A program made the translations under genes and the position numbers. A DNA stretch of 64,000 nt from Paraburkholderia sp041321145 (lineage in GTDB: Bacteria; Pseudomonadota; Gammaproteobacteria; Burkholderiales; Burkholderiaceae). Position 1 is the stretch's first letter. Every line of letters begins with the position of its first letter. Where the stretch lies: positions 491,256 through 555,255 of the forward strand of contig NZ_JBGGWA010000005.1 of assembly GCF_041321145.1 (NCBI RefSeq), read 5' to 3'. The notes under the pieces are model-generated. The model saw only the letters and a list, made by a program, of their open reading frames with translations, was not told the DNA's origin and ran no database searches. Shown here one piece after another: positions 1 to 8,290 of this stretch.

Positions 1-257
1 TCTGGACGATTCCCACTGCCTATCTGGACGGGGGCGCGGCCGCAGCAGGTATCGCGACGATTACCGCGATTGGTGCGATCGGCGGCGCGGTAAGCCCTTC
101 GCTCGTTGGAATGCTGAAGACCGAAACAGGCAGCGTCTACGCCGGTTTTGCCGTTATCGCGGCGCTCCTGATCGTGGGCATGGTGGCGCTCCTGTGGGCG
201 GTGCCCGCACCGCAACGCTATACCGTGAGCGCAGGGCGGCCGGCTGCGTTGAAGTAA
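1..257 (+). CDS. MFS transporter, C-terminal fragment (cut by window edge)
   Basis: The reading frame is open from base 3 and ends at the TAA at 255-257, giving about 84 residues; the start lies outside the window. The fragment has two hydrophobic stretches separated by a short polar loop (around GMLKTETGSVYAG), then a short basic tail. This matches the last two membrane helices of major facilitator superfamily anion/sugar-acid transporters, where a conserved loop with a GxL/TG pattern precedes the final helix. The substrate cannot be told from this piece. It is an inner-membrane transporter by inference. Nothing downstream appears co-transcribed. Confidence 0.6.
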   Translation, partial: WTIPTAYLDGGAAAAGIATITAIGAIGGAVSPSLVGMLKTETGSVYAGFAVIAALLIVGMVALLWAVPAPQRYTVSAGRPAALK

Positions 258-659
258 GCAGGCCGCGCGAGCTTTCAGTTCAGACGGTGCACCACGCAGC
301 CAACCGTCGTTTCATCGCCGCGCGCATTGAAGTCCGCAGGTACCGTCTCTCGCTCTCGCACGTCGGCCAGCACGCCGGAGCGAGTAGCGCGGCATCACTC
401 CTTCCCGGTCGTTTGTGATACGGCTCGATCAGCGCCCCGGAACGGTTGAATATGAATGGACCGTTGCGGCACAGCTGCCGGGTTTCAGCTTTAGCGTTTA
501 GACCGGCCAGCGCAGCCTCGGCATTTAAACACGGACGGCATTCCGTACGTTAGTGCGAAGATACGGTAGTGAACCACCCTCGCGGTTTACCGGTCCACAT
601 GAGACATCCACTGCCCGCTATCTGCCGACATGCGAATCCGATGCTAAAGAGCGCTCTAG
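258..659. other. Intergenic region without a recognised gene
   Basis: This 400-bp stretch separates the MFS fragment from the helicase gene. Short open frames exist on both strands but none has a convincing ribosome-binding site or recognisable protein. One minus-strand frame at about 270-480 reads like ordinary protein, with interruptions, and could be decayed coding DNA; I do not recognise it. The promoter of the helicase should lie near the right end. Confidence 0.4.
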
Positions 660-3305
660 ATGACCGAGCCGGCTGATTCCGACGACAACACCGTCCCGGC
701 CCCCTCGGTTTCTTCCGAGCGGCGCCGCGCACCCCGGCCGCGCCGGATTCCGCGCAGCCGCGAGCAGGAGGCGCGACTGGCCGCACGCGAGCCGGCCTTT
801 GAACCGATCCCGTTTTCCGTCGACGAAGCCGCCGGGCGCCCCCCATTTACCGAAAGACTCGATGCCTGGTTCAAAACGCACCGCTGGCAGCCATTCGACT
901 TTCAGCGCGAGGTGTGGCAAGAAATCGGCCGCGGCGCAAGCGGTTTGCTGCACGCCACCACCGGCGCGGGTAAAACATGGGCGGTCTGGTTCGGTGCCCT
1001 TGGCGCCTTCGCTGCCACAGCGCCGTCCGCCCGTCATCGCGCGCCGCGCACGCAGCCTGAGCCGCTCACCGTTCTGTGGATCACGCCGATGCGCGCGCTC
1101 GCCGCGGATACCGCGCGTGCCTTGCAAAGCTCCGCGGCAGAACTCGCCGTCCCGTGGAGCGTCGGGCTGCGTACCGGCGACACATCGTCGGCGGAGCGCG
1201 CGCGGCAGAACCGGCGCATGCCCTCGGCGCTGGTTACGACACCCGAAAGCCTAACGCTGATTCTTACGCGGCCCGATGCGCGCGACGTGCTCTCGCACGT
1301 GCGTCTGGTGATCGTCGACGAATGGCACGAGTTGCTCGGCAACAAGCGCGGCACACAGACTCAACTCGCGCTCGCGCGTCTCGCGCATTGGCGGCCTGAA
1401 TTGCTGGTGTGGGGCTTGTCGGCGACGCTCGGCAATCTGCCCTTCGCCACCGAAGTATTGCTCGCACCCGTGCAGACGCCGCGCGTCAGCGTGCATGGGG
1501 CGCTCCCTAAAGCATTGATCGTCGACACGGTGATTCCGGAGACCATCGAGCGCTTTCCGTGGGGCGGCCATGTCGGCATGCGTCAGGTCGGCGCCGTGGC
1601 CGATGCGATCGGCGAAGCACAGACGTCGCTCGTTTTCACCAACACGCGTTCGCAGTGCGAGGTCTGGTATCAGGCGCTGCTTGAAGCACGGCCCGAATGG
1701 GCCGGCCTGATCGCGTTGCATCACGGTTCGCTCGACCAGGAAGTACGCGAATGGGTCGAACGCGGCCTCAAGAACGGCATGTTGAAAGTGGTTGTGTGTA
1801 CATCGAGCCTCGATCTCGGCGTCGATTTCCTGCCTGTGGAACGCGTGTTTCAGATCGGCTCGCCGAAGGGCGTCGCCCGTTTGATGCAACGCGCGGGACG
1901 CTCGGGCCATGCACCGGGCCGCCCATCGCGCGTCACGATCGTGCCGACGCATGCGCTTGAACTCGTCGAAGCCGCCGCGGCGCGCGAGGCCGTCGAAAAG
2001 CGTCAGATAGAGGGCCGCGAAACGCCGGAGAAACCGTTCGACGTGCTCGTGCAGCATCTCGTCACCGTGGCGATCGGGGGTGGCTTCGACGCCCACGAAC
2101 TGTACGGCGAAATTCGCGGCACCTACGCCTACCGGCAATTGACCCCGGAGGAATTCGACTGGGCCCTCGGTTTTGTCGAAGGCGGCGGCACGGCGTTGCG
2201 TGCGTACCCCGACTATCATCGCGTGGTGCGCGACAGCGGCGGATTGTATCGCGTGCCACGCGAGGATCTGGTGCGCCGGCATCGTAACAACATCGGTACG
2301 ATCGTCGCGAACGGCACCTTGAATGTCGCCTTTCTGTCCGGCGGCCGCATCGGGGCGATCGAGGAGTCGTTTATTTCGCGGCTGAAGCCGGGTGATATTT
2401 TTACCTTCGGAGGCCGCGCGCTCGAATTGATCCGCGTGCAGGATATGACCGCGTGGGTAAGGCGCGCCACCTCGTCACGCGGAGCCATGCCGAAGTGGGC
2501 GGGCAGCCGCATGCCGCTTTCCTCCGAGCTTGCCGATGCAACGTTGATGATGCTCGCGCGCGCCGCCAACGGCATTTACGACGAACCGGAAATGCGCGCT
2601 GTGCGACCCCTGCTGGAATTGCAGCAGAAGTGGTCGGCGTTGCCGGAGCCTGGTGTGCTAGTGGTGGAACTCGTGAAATCGCGCGAAGGACATCATTTCT
2701 TTTGTTATCCGTTTGCCGGGCGCACCGCGCACGTCGGCCTGGGTGCATTGCTCGCATGGCGGGTGGCTCGCGAGACGCCCGGCACTTTTTCGATTTCGAT
2801 GAACGACTACGGTTTCGAGTTGTTGTCCGCGCAACCATTCGATTGGGCGGCGGCATTAGAGAACAGCCTGTTGTCGCTGAACGAACTCGATCACGACATT
2901 CTTGCGAGCCTCAATTCGTCTGAACTCTCCATGCGACGCTTTCGCGAGATCGCGCGCGTGTCGGGGCTGGTGTTTCAAGGGCATCCCGGACAGCAAAAAA
3001 GCGCACGGCAATTGCAGGCGTCGAGTGGACTCTTCTACGAGATCTTCCGCAATCACGATAGCGGCAACCTGCTGCTCAATCAGGCCGATGCCGAGGTGCT
3101 GTTGCAGGAACTCGATGCCCAGCGCATTCGCGTCGCGCTCGAGCGGATGAATGCGAGCCGCGTGGTCGTCATGCGTCCAAAGAAGCCGACGCCGTTTGCG
3201 TTTCCGCTGATCGTCGGACGCTTGCGCGAGAAAGTCAGCACGGAGAAACTCGCGGATCGCGTCGAGCGGATGCTTGCGGAACTCGAGAAGGCGGCGCGCA
3301 CATGA
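660..3305 (+). CDS. Ligase-associated DEXH-box helicase (Lhr-like)
   Basis: The 881-residue protein is a superfamily 2 helicase of the Lhr type, expected to unwind nucleic acid in DNA repair. Visible motifs in order are a Walker A (ATTGAGKT, about residue 100), the DEWH box in VIVDEWHEL (about 217), motif III SATLG, a second RecA-like domain with TSSLDLGVDF, and motif VI QRAGRSGH. The C-terminal half carries the Lhr-specific winged-helix and core regions. It overlaps the next gene, pdeM, by 4 bp, a pairing typical of the bacterial ligase-associated damage-response cluster. The usual ATP-dependent ligase and exonuclease partners are not in this window. The first 40 residues are low-complexity and basic, so the true start could be slightly downstream; the ribosome-binding site at 660 is weak. 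Confidence 0.93.
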   Translation: MTEPADSDDNTVPAPSVSSERRRAPRPRRIPRSREQEARLAAREPAFEPIPFSVDEAAGRPPFTERLDAWFKTHRWQPFDFQREVWQEIGRGASGLLHATTGAGKTWAVWFGALGAFAATAPSARHRAPRTQPEPLTVLWITPMRALAADTARALQSSAAELAVPWSVGLRTGDTSSAERARQNRRMPSALVTTPESLTLILTRPDARDVLSHVRLVIVDEWHELLGNKRGTQTQLALARLAHWRPELLVWGLSATLGNLPFATEVLLAPVQTPRVSVHGALPKALIVDTVIPETIERFPWGGHVGMRQVGAVADAIGEAQTSLVFTNTRSQCEVWYQALLEARPEWAGLIALHHGSLDQEVREWVERGLKNGMLKVVVCTSSLDLGVDFLPVERVFQIGSPKGVARLMQRAGRSGHAPGRPSRVTIVPTHALELVEAAAAREAVEKRQIEGRETPEKPFDVLVQHLVTVAIGGGFDAHELYGEIRGTYAYRQLTPEEFDWALGFVEGGGTALRAYPDYHRVVRDSGGLYRVPREDLVRRHRNNIGTIVANGTLNVAFLSGGRIGAIEESFISRLKPGDIFTFGGRALELIRVQDMTAWVRRATSSRGAMPKWAGSRMPLSSELADATLMMLARAANGIYDEPEMRAVRPLLELQQKWSALPEPGVLVVELVKSREGHHFFCYPFAGRTAHVGLGALLAWRVARETPGTFSISMNDYGFELLSAQPFDWAAALENSLLSLNELDHDILASLNSSELSMRRFREIARVSGLVFQGHPGQQKSARQLQASSGLFYEIFRNHDSGNLLLNQADAEVLLQELDAQRIRVALERMNASRVVVMRPKKPTPFAFPLIVGRLREKVSTEKLADRVERMLAELEKAART

Positions 3306-3964
3306 AACCCACTTCGCTGCCGGTCGAAATCGCCGGGCATCCCCTGGTGTTGTCGAGCTTGAGTGCGATATTCGATCCCACGCTGCGCTGCTTGTTCGTG
3401 GCCGATGCGCACTTCGGCAAGGACGCGGTGTTTCGCGCACGCGGCATTCCGGTGCCGATCGGTTCGACCGCCGACAACCTGATGCGCCTCGATATCCTGA
3501 TCGCTGAGTTCGAACCGGCCCTGCTCGTGTTTCTCGGCGACCTGCTGCATGCGCGCGAGGCGCGCGGGAAAGAAACGCTCGACGCGTTGCATATCTGGCG
3601 CGCGCAGCATGCGGCGCTGCGGGTGGTGCTGGTCGAGGGCAATCATGACCGGCATGCAGGTGCGCTGCCGGATACGCTCGGCGTCGAGTATGTGCAGGAG
3701 CCTTGGCGGATTGGCCCTTGGGCGCTGTGTCATCACCCGCAGGTGGTCGAGGGTGCGTATGCGTTAGCGGGTCATGTGCATCCGGTTTATCGAATCACGA
3801 CGCGGACCGATTCGCTGCGTGTGCCGTGCTTCCGGTTTGGGACTGCTTGCGGGGTGCTGCCGGCGTTCGGCAGTTTTACCGGCGGCGCGCGTGAGGATGG
3901 CCGCGTGGTTGGGGAGAAGGTTTTTGTAGTGGTGCAGGAACGGGTGATCGAGGTGGGGCGGTGA
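3302..3964 (+). CDS. pdeM: Ligase-associated metallophosphoesterase/endonuclease PdeM
   Basis: This 220-residue protein belongs to the calcineurin-like metallophosphoesterases of the PdeM family. The metal-binding motifs are visible in order: DAHFGK (about 39), LGDLLHA (about 80), GNHDRH (about 114), and GHVHP near 158. It starts inside the helicase stop codon (ATGA overlap at 3302), so translation is coupled and the two form one operon. The family is described as a DNA-repair nuclease or phosphodiesterase working with the Lhr-like helicase; a cytoplasmic role in damage response is inferred. Length is normal for the family. Confidence 0.9.
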   Translation: MKPTSLPVEIAGHPLVLSSLSAIFDPTLRCLFVADAHFGKDAVFRARGIPVPIGSTADNLMRLDILIAEFEPALLVFLGDLLHAREARGKETLDALHIWRAQHAALRVVLVEGNHDRHAGALPDTLGVEYVQEPWRIGPWALCHHPQVVEGAYALAGHVHPVYRITTRTDSLRVPCFRFGTACGVLPAFGSFTGGAREDGRVVGEKVFVVVQERVIEVGR

Positions 3965-4010
3965 AGATTTTGTGAAAATCGGTTTTGGCCTTTGCTGGCG
4001 ATGATGTGAG

Positions 4011-4126
4011 ATGCCGCCGCGAGTCATTGTGCACGGCCGCTGGGACGATGCGAGCGACGACGAGCGCCGCATCGCGTGGGCCCGCGCTTTCTCGACGCAG
4101 CCGCGCCGTTCGCGCTGGGCAGCGTA
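4011..4126 (+). pseudogene. Remnant of an FAD-linked (berberine-type) oxidase C-terminus
   Basis: From 4011 one frame reads VIVHGRWDDASDDERRIAWA and then needs a frameshift near 4086 to continue as FLDAAAPFALGSV. That sequence of a W-x-DP/A-x-DD-ER stretch, an AWAR motif and a PFALGSVYVNF-like motif is the pattern seen close to the C-terminus of FAD-binding PCMH-type berberine oxidases. The final berberine motif after SV is lost. Only about 40 residues remain and no upstream part is present, so this is a decayed fragment rather than a gene. The family match is from memory of the motif; confidence is moderate. Confidence 0.5.
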
Positions 4127-4178
4127 ATCCCCCACCCGCATGCGCGACCACCCTGTCTCACGCGCAAGTTTCAGGGTC

Positions 4179-4194
4179 AGGCACGGTAACTGCT
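4179..4194 (+). promoter_or_regulatory. Sigma-54-like -24/-12 element upstream of the SYLF lipoprotein
   Basis: The sequence AGGCACGGTAACTGCT has GG and GC dinucleotides 10 bp apart and the CACG extension of the -24 box. It departs from the sigma-54 consensus TGGCACGRNNNTTGCW at the first T and in the -12 box (CTGC for TTGC). It lies about 90 bp before the start of the downstream lipoprotein gene, an acceptable leader length. No enhancer site was recognised. A chance match is possible. Confidence 0.4.
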
Positions 4195-4284
4195 GGTTAG
4201 CAAGTGACGTACAGGCATGCCGGCGTTACGGCACCCACTGCTCAAATAGAAAACACAATTTCCACCACGCAAAAGGAAACCATC

Positions 4285-4875
4285 ATGCGCAGACGACAAT
4301 TCATCATGACCACCAGCGCCGCTTTAGCCACTGCGGGTCTTGGCCTCGCCGGCTGTACGACCACGTCGCCGTCCTCGAGCGCGTCGCCTTCGGCGAACGC
4401 CGGTAAGCGCGACACGATCAACGCCGGTGTCGACTCCACGCTTTCGCGCCTGTACGCAAATGTCGCCGGCTCCCGTGAACTGGTCGGCAAAGCACGCGGG
4501 GTGCTGGTATTCCCGTCCGTGATTTCGGCGGGCTTCTGGGTCGGCGGCCAATACGGCGAAGGCGCCTTGCGCGTGGGCGGCCGCACGACGGGCTACTACA
4601 GCACCGTCGCTGGCTCGTTCGGTTTGCAGATCGGTGCTCAGTCGAAGGCCCTCGTGTTTCTGTTCATGACGCAAGAGGCCCTCGACAAATTCCTCCGCAG
4701 CGAGGGATGGGCGGCAGGCGCCGATGCGACCGTCGCCGTGCTGAAGGTCGGCGCGAACGGCGCGGTCGACACCTCGACCGCCACCAGCCCCGTCGAAGCT
4801 TTTGTGCTGACGAACGGCGGCTTGATGGCCGGTGTGTCGCTGGAAGGCACCAAGATCTCACGTCTGATGATCTGA
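4285..4875 (+). CDS. SYLF/YSC84-domain lipoprotein
   Basis: The 196-residue product starts at the ATG preceded by AAAGGAAAC; upstream in-frame ATGs lack a good ribosome-binding site and would precede the signal peptide. An N-terminal RRRQFIMT segment is followed by a hydrophobic stretch and a lipobox ending LAGC (about residue 20), so the mature protein should be a membrane-anchored lipoprotein. The remainder is the SYLF (YSC84) domain, with the typical ARGVLVFPSVISAGFWVGGQ and GYYSTVAGSFGLQIGAQ segments. SYLF domains bind lipids in eukaryotes; the bacterial function is not established. It appears monocistronic, with a strong hairpin downstream. Confidence 0.85.
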   Translation: MRRRQFIMTTSAALATAGLGLAGCTTTSPSSSASPSANAGKRDTINAGVDSTLSRLYANVAGSRELVGKARGVLVFPSVISAGFWVGGQYGEGALRVGGRTTGYYSTVAGSFGLQIGAQSKALVFLFMTQEALDKFLRSEGWAAGADATVAVLKVGANGAVDTSTATSPVEAFVLTNGGLMAGVSLEGTKISRLMI

Positions 4876-4902
4876 GCGAGGCACGCTCTGGCAAGTAGGC
4901 AC

Positions 4903-4938
4903 GCCGTCATGCAGTCGCACAGCCGACTGCATGACGGC
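4903..4938 (+). terminator. Strong hairpin after the SYLF lipoprotein gene
   Basis: Arms of 15 bp (GCCGTCATGCAGTCG and its complement) surround a short loop, 28 bp after the stop codon. No U-tract follows, so it may end transcription with help or act as an mRNA 3' stabiliser. Confidence 0.5.
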
Positions 4939-4985
4939 TCCGTCTGACGGCGATCCGTGCGTTGATTGAGGCGCGGGCCTCGGTC

Positions 4986-5017
4986 ACTTGACCACGGTGT
5001 AACTTGACCACGGTGTA
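4986..5017 (+). repeat. Perfect 16-bp tandem duplication
   Basis: The unit ACTTGACCACGGTGTA occurs twice head to tail. Each copy contains TTGACC, which resembles a -35 box, so duplication may duplicate or reposition a promoter element for the receiver gene downstream. Confidence 0.8.
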
Positions 5018-5230
5018 AAATTCACCCCCCGTTTTGCAATCTTGCCTGGCCCCTGCTCCGCCTTGCGCCGAGACATGATCCTGTCTGACGCATCGCGTAT
5101 CGCCACGCTGTTTGCCGCCGTTTTGCGGTTACGTTCGCCGGATGATGCGAACGCCGACAAACGGCAAGCTCCCCGAGGCCGGTTCTTTTTTACTACATTA
5201 GACGTTTCGCGCAGTATGCCGGAGGCCAAC

Positions 5231-5677
5231 GTGACAAGACGCGTCTCGCTCGACGATGAGACCGAATTCGCAATCTGGAAACGAAGCAGCGCGGCAGAGG
5301 CGACGCCGTCGCGCCGCGTATTGATCGGGCATCGCGACAAGGCGATCGGCGAATCGCTTGAGCTGCTACTTTCGCTGAAGGGATTCGATGCGGTTTACGC
5401 CACCGACCTAAGCAAGGTAAACAGCTTTCTGAAGTGGTGGAAACCGCATGCGGTTTTACTCGATACGAGGCTCGATTCCGTTTCGGATTACCAATTTACG
5501 CGCACCGTGCGCGCCGAAGCAGCGAACGCCGGAATACTGTTGCTGGCAATGAGCAATATCTGGCCGCTCGATCCAATTGGTGTGCTGAAGGCAGCCGGTT
5601 TCGACGGACATTGCCGGCGGCCTTGTTCGCTGTGGCGCGTGGTGGACATCCTCCAAGGCTATTTCGTCCACGCTTGA
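5231..5677 (+). CDS. Degenerate response-regulator receiver protein
   Basis: A GTG at 5231 is preceded by GGAGG at 5-nt spacing, so I prefer this start (148 residues). An in-frame ATG at 5216 lies just upstream, and the frame stays open to 5042. The fold resembles a CheY-like receiver: a beta strand (RRVLIGHRDK), helix, VYATD, then the strand HAVLLDTRL with the expected phospho-acceptor Asp, and a final RRPCSL segment. The acidic pair that normally binds Mg2+ at the end of the first strand is replaced by GHRD, and the conserved Lys before Pro is replaced by Arg. It may therefore not be phosphorylated normally. No output domain is present and no kinase is adjacent. Confidence 0.65.
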   Translation: MTRRVSLDDETEFAIWKRSSAAEATPSRRVLIGHRDKAIGESLELLLSLKGFDAVYATDLSKVNSFLKWWKPHAVLLDTRLDSVSDYQFTRTVRAEAANAGILLLAMSNIWPLDPIGVLKAAGFDGHCRRPCSLWRVVDILQGYFVHA

Positions 5678-5724
5678 GCAAGACGCACGGCTACTCGCAA
5701 CGAGCCCGGTTGGCTCAGCCAGTT

Positions 5725-6330
5725 TTAGCCCAATCCGTTGGCTCGCGGCGTGGCCTCAGGCTGTGTTTCCGGCAGCGTAAGCGAGGCCACCTCGCACCGC
5801 GGCCACTGCCGCAGCACCTCGGGCGCCAACAGCAACTTAGCCGCTCGCACCCCTGCACCCATGACGATCTGAGCGCGCTCCATCACCGCGGCATCGGCGA
5901 GGACGCGCCAATCCGGCGGCAGGCCGAAGGCCGTGATTCCGCCAAACTCCATCCCGCTATGCGCCACGGCGGCCTCCCGTTTGGCGAACGAAAGCCGCTG
6001 CGCACCCAACGCAGCCTTCACCGCGCCATTGATGTCGAGGCGCCGCGAACCCAGCGAGATCAGCGCCGCATAATGCTCGGCGCCGTCCTTCTTATAGCGA
6101 ATCACGATCGTGTTCGCGCAGTCCTCCAGGCCGAAACCGTAGCGCGAGCTGAATTCGGCGGTGTCCGACGCGTCGTCGCTCACGGCGAACACCGTCACGC
6201 CCTGGGCCGGCAACTGCGCGGCGACATGCTCCGGCAAATGCGCGCCCAATTGTTCGGCGGGAATGACGTCCAACTGCTTGAGGCGTTCGTGCGAGTGCAT
6301 AGTGAAATAAGTGTGTGGGTCCATCGGCAT
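5725..6330 (-). CDS. YbaK/ProX-type aminoacyl-tRNA deacylase
   Basis: The 201-residue protein resembles the YbaK/prolyl-tRNA editing superfamily, which hydrolyses mischarged aminoacyl-tRNAs in trans. Supporting segments are the central ANTIVIR, the strand containing AALISLGSRRLD, and the MEFGGITAFGLP motif near residue 130, which corresponds to the conserved GG-ITPFG signature of the editing pocket. I place the start at 6330 because a GAGGTG lies about 10 nt upstream; an ATG at 6324 and one at 6300 are alternatives. It is transcribed divergently from the YihY gene. The exact tRNA specificity is unknown. Confidence 0.8.
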   Translation of the reverse strand: MPMDPHTYFTMHSHERLKQLDVIPAEQLGAHLPEHVAAQLPAQGVTVFAVSDDASDTAEFSSRYGFGLEDCANTIVIRYKKDGAEHYAALISLGSRRLDINGAVKAALGAQRLSFAKREAAVAHSGMEFGGITAFGLPPDWRVLADAAVMERAQIVMGAGVRAAKLLLAPEVLRQWPRCEVASLTLPETQPEATPRANGLG

Positions 6331-6497
6331 TCTAACGGCACACCTCGGTCCCGGCGTGTCGCCGGTGCACGGAGCGGGCTTGTTATAGTGACGGGCACAA
6401 GGTTTGCGCGAGGCATCGATGCGAAGACTGCGTCGAGGCCGCCTCAACGGCGCGCACATGGCGCATCCGGCGCCAGGACCCATCGAGAAGAACGACC

Positions 6498-7865
6498 ATG
6501 AACATGGACATCGACACGCTTTCCGCCGAGAACCTCCAGTTGGTGGCTCGCAAACAGGCTAACTGGGCAATCAGCGCATTCAAACAATTCGCTGAAGACC
6601 GCTGTGCAGCCATGGCCGCCAGCATCGCCTTCTACGCGGCATTCTCGCTCGCGCCCACGCTGGTCATGGTAATCGCCGTCGCCGGCTGGTTCTTCGGCGC
6701 CGAAGCCGCACGCGGCGAACTGTTCACCCACATTCACGGTCTGCTCGGCGACCAGGCGGCCGCGGGCGTGCAGACCATCGTCGAGAACGCACATCACAGC
6801 GGCAGCGCCGGCGGCGTGGCGGCCATCATTTCGTTCACGATGCTGGCAATCGGCGCCTCGGCCACCTTCTCGTCGCTCAATAGCGCACTCAATATCGTGT
6901 GGCCGTACGCCGGGCCGCGTTCGTCGAGCGTGATCGCGCTGGTGCGCGTGCGTCTGATCTCGTTCGGCCTGGTGCTCGGCGTCGCGTTCCTGCTGATCGT
7001 CTCGCTGGTGCTCGATACGGTCATCACTTTCATCGGCAAGTGGCTGTGGGGCGATTCGCCGTATGTGGCGATCGGCAACCTGCTGCAACTCGGGGTCGGT
7101 TTGCTGGTACTGGCCTTCGCCTTCGCCGGTCTGTTGAAGTTTCTGCCGGACGCAAGGGTGCGGTGGCGCGATGCGTTGGTCGGTGGGCTCGTCGCGGCGG
7201 TGCTGTTCTCGGCTGGCAAGAAGCTGTTCGCCCTCTATATCGCGCATGCCGGCATGGCCAGCTCGTTCGGCGCTGCCGGCTCGCTCGCCGTCCTGCTGAT
7301 GTGGCTGTACTTTTCGGCCGCCGTGCTCCTGCTCGGCGCGGAGTTTTCGGCGGCGCGCGGGCGCATGCACGATCCGCGCGGGGGCTGGGGCATGCAGGAC
7401 GACCCGCCGCCCGGCAGTCGCGCCAAGCTCGCTTCGGTGCTGGCTGCATCGACGGTATCGGCCGACGCACTGCCGCCGCGCGTTGCCGAGCGCGACGCCC
7501 GTGCCGCCAGGCTTGCCAGCGCAACCGGAACGGCGGCGGCGGCGGCGGCGACTCTTGCGGCAACCGCTCCAGCGTCGGCTTTGCCGCGGGCGCAACCGCA
7601 AAAAAAGGCCTCGGCGCGGGCGGCCGCAGTCAGGATCGGCCGCACGGTCGTCATTGCCGAAGCGCAGGCGACACGCGTGGCCGCCGTCACGCTGGTCGAA
7701 GCGAGCCGCAAAGCCGTAGCCGCCGATCGGTATGTAAGACGGCATCCGTGGACCTCGGTACTGTTTGCGGCGGCTGCCGGACTGGCCGCCGCCACCGTGG
7801 CGCGCCGCAATGGCGACGATCACGTCCTCCGCGAGTCAGAACGCAAGCGGGGGCGCCCCGGGTGA
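6498..7865 (+). CDS. YihY/UPF0761 inner-membrane protein with Ala-rich C-terminal extension
   Basis: This 455-residue protein has the six-helix YihY (BrkB-like) domain in residues 25-290, including the N-terminal FAEDRCAAMAASIAFYAAFSLAP motif region and the GAEFSAARG stretch that ends the family domain. Residues 290-400 form a long Ala/Arg-rich linker. The last 50 residues (RYVRRHPWTSVLFAAAAGL onwards) look like the C-terminal helix of DUF883/ElaB membrane-anchor proteins, so this may be a fusion. YihY function is not firmly known; the old ribonuclease BN label is wrong for the family. A GAGAAG lies 8-13 nt before the ATG. Confidence 0.85.
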   Translation: MNMDIDTLSAENLQLVARKQANWAISAFKQFAEDRCAAMAASIAFYAAFSLAPTLVMVIAVAGWFFGAEAARGELFTHIHGLLGDQAAAGVQTIVENAHHSGSAGGVAAIISFTMLAIGASATFSSLNSALNIVWPYAGPRSSSVIALVRVRLISFGLVLGVAFLLIVSLVLDTVITFIGKWLWGDSPYVAIGNLLQLGVGLLVLAFAFAGLLKFLPDARVRWRDALVGGLVAAVLFSAGKKLFALYIAHAGMASSFGAAGSLAVLLMWLYFSAAVLLLGAEFSAARGRMHDPRGGWGMQDDPPPGSRAKLASVLAASTVSADALPPRVAERDARAARLASATGTAAAAAATLAATAPASALPRAQPQKKASARAAAVRIGRTVVIAEAQATRVAAVTLVEASRKAVAADRYVRRHPWTSVLFAAAAGLAAATVARRNGDDHVLRESERKRGRPG

Positions 7866-8290
7866 CAAGGCGAGTGAAGACTCATCAGCCGTAAAGACCT
7901 CAGCGGCGGATATCGATATTCGCGGCGCTTGCGCCTGCTCACAACGCATAAATTCTGTCCAGCGCGCCCGTCAAGCGAGACATGGCCCCACTTTTATATG
8001 GGCGCTTCAGAGCAACCCTGAAAGCTGGACGACTAGATTACAAAACGCCTTCAAACAGGCATCCAAATTGCGGGAACCGAAGCCCGCGCTGACAACAAAA
8101 CAACAATAATGCGCCATTGACGAATAACTATTGCGAAAACAGCAATAATCGCTAACGGGCTTTAAATACAAGGGTTTGCGCCTTTGTCACTTTTTAGAGA
8201 CACTCTTTTTTTTCCATTTCTTACTGCTTGAGGCAGTGAGCTATTCTCCTTTCCGCAACAACGAAACTAATCATCTGCGTGGAGAAATGG
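7866..8290 (+). promoter_or_regulatory. AT-rich leader/promoter region of the porin gene
   Basis: About 420 bp without a gene. The half nearest the porin is markedly AT-rich compared with the surroundings (CTTTTTTTTTCC around 8203-8214), as expected for a strongly expressed porin with a long untranslated leader. An inverted repeat ATTGC-N7-GCAAT lies near 8129. I cannot fix a single -35/-10 pair with confidence. Confidence 0.45.

Noticed and set aside
270..480. Possible degraded coding sequence on the minus strand before the helicase
   Set aside because: The fragment reads plausibly but matches nothing I can name, and short stretches of such quality occur by chance in high-GC DNA.
5434..6501. 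A plus-strand open frame opposite the YbaK-type gene
   Set aside because: It overlaps the receiver gene and the deacylase, has no ribosome-binding site, and reads as low-quality protein.
6444..7823. A 459-codon minus-strand open frame opposite the YihY gene
   Set aside because: Antisense to a gene with clear family motifs; composition is Arg/Gly-rich and lacks a membrane helix or domain.
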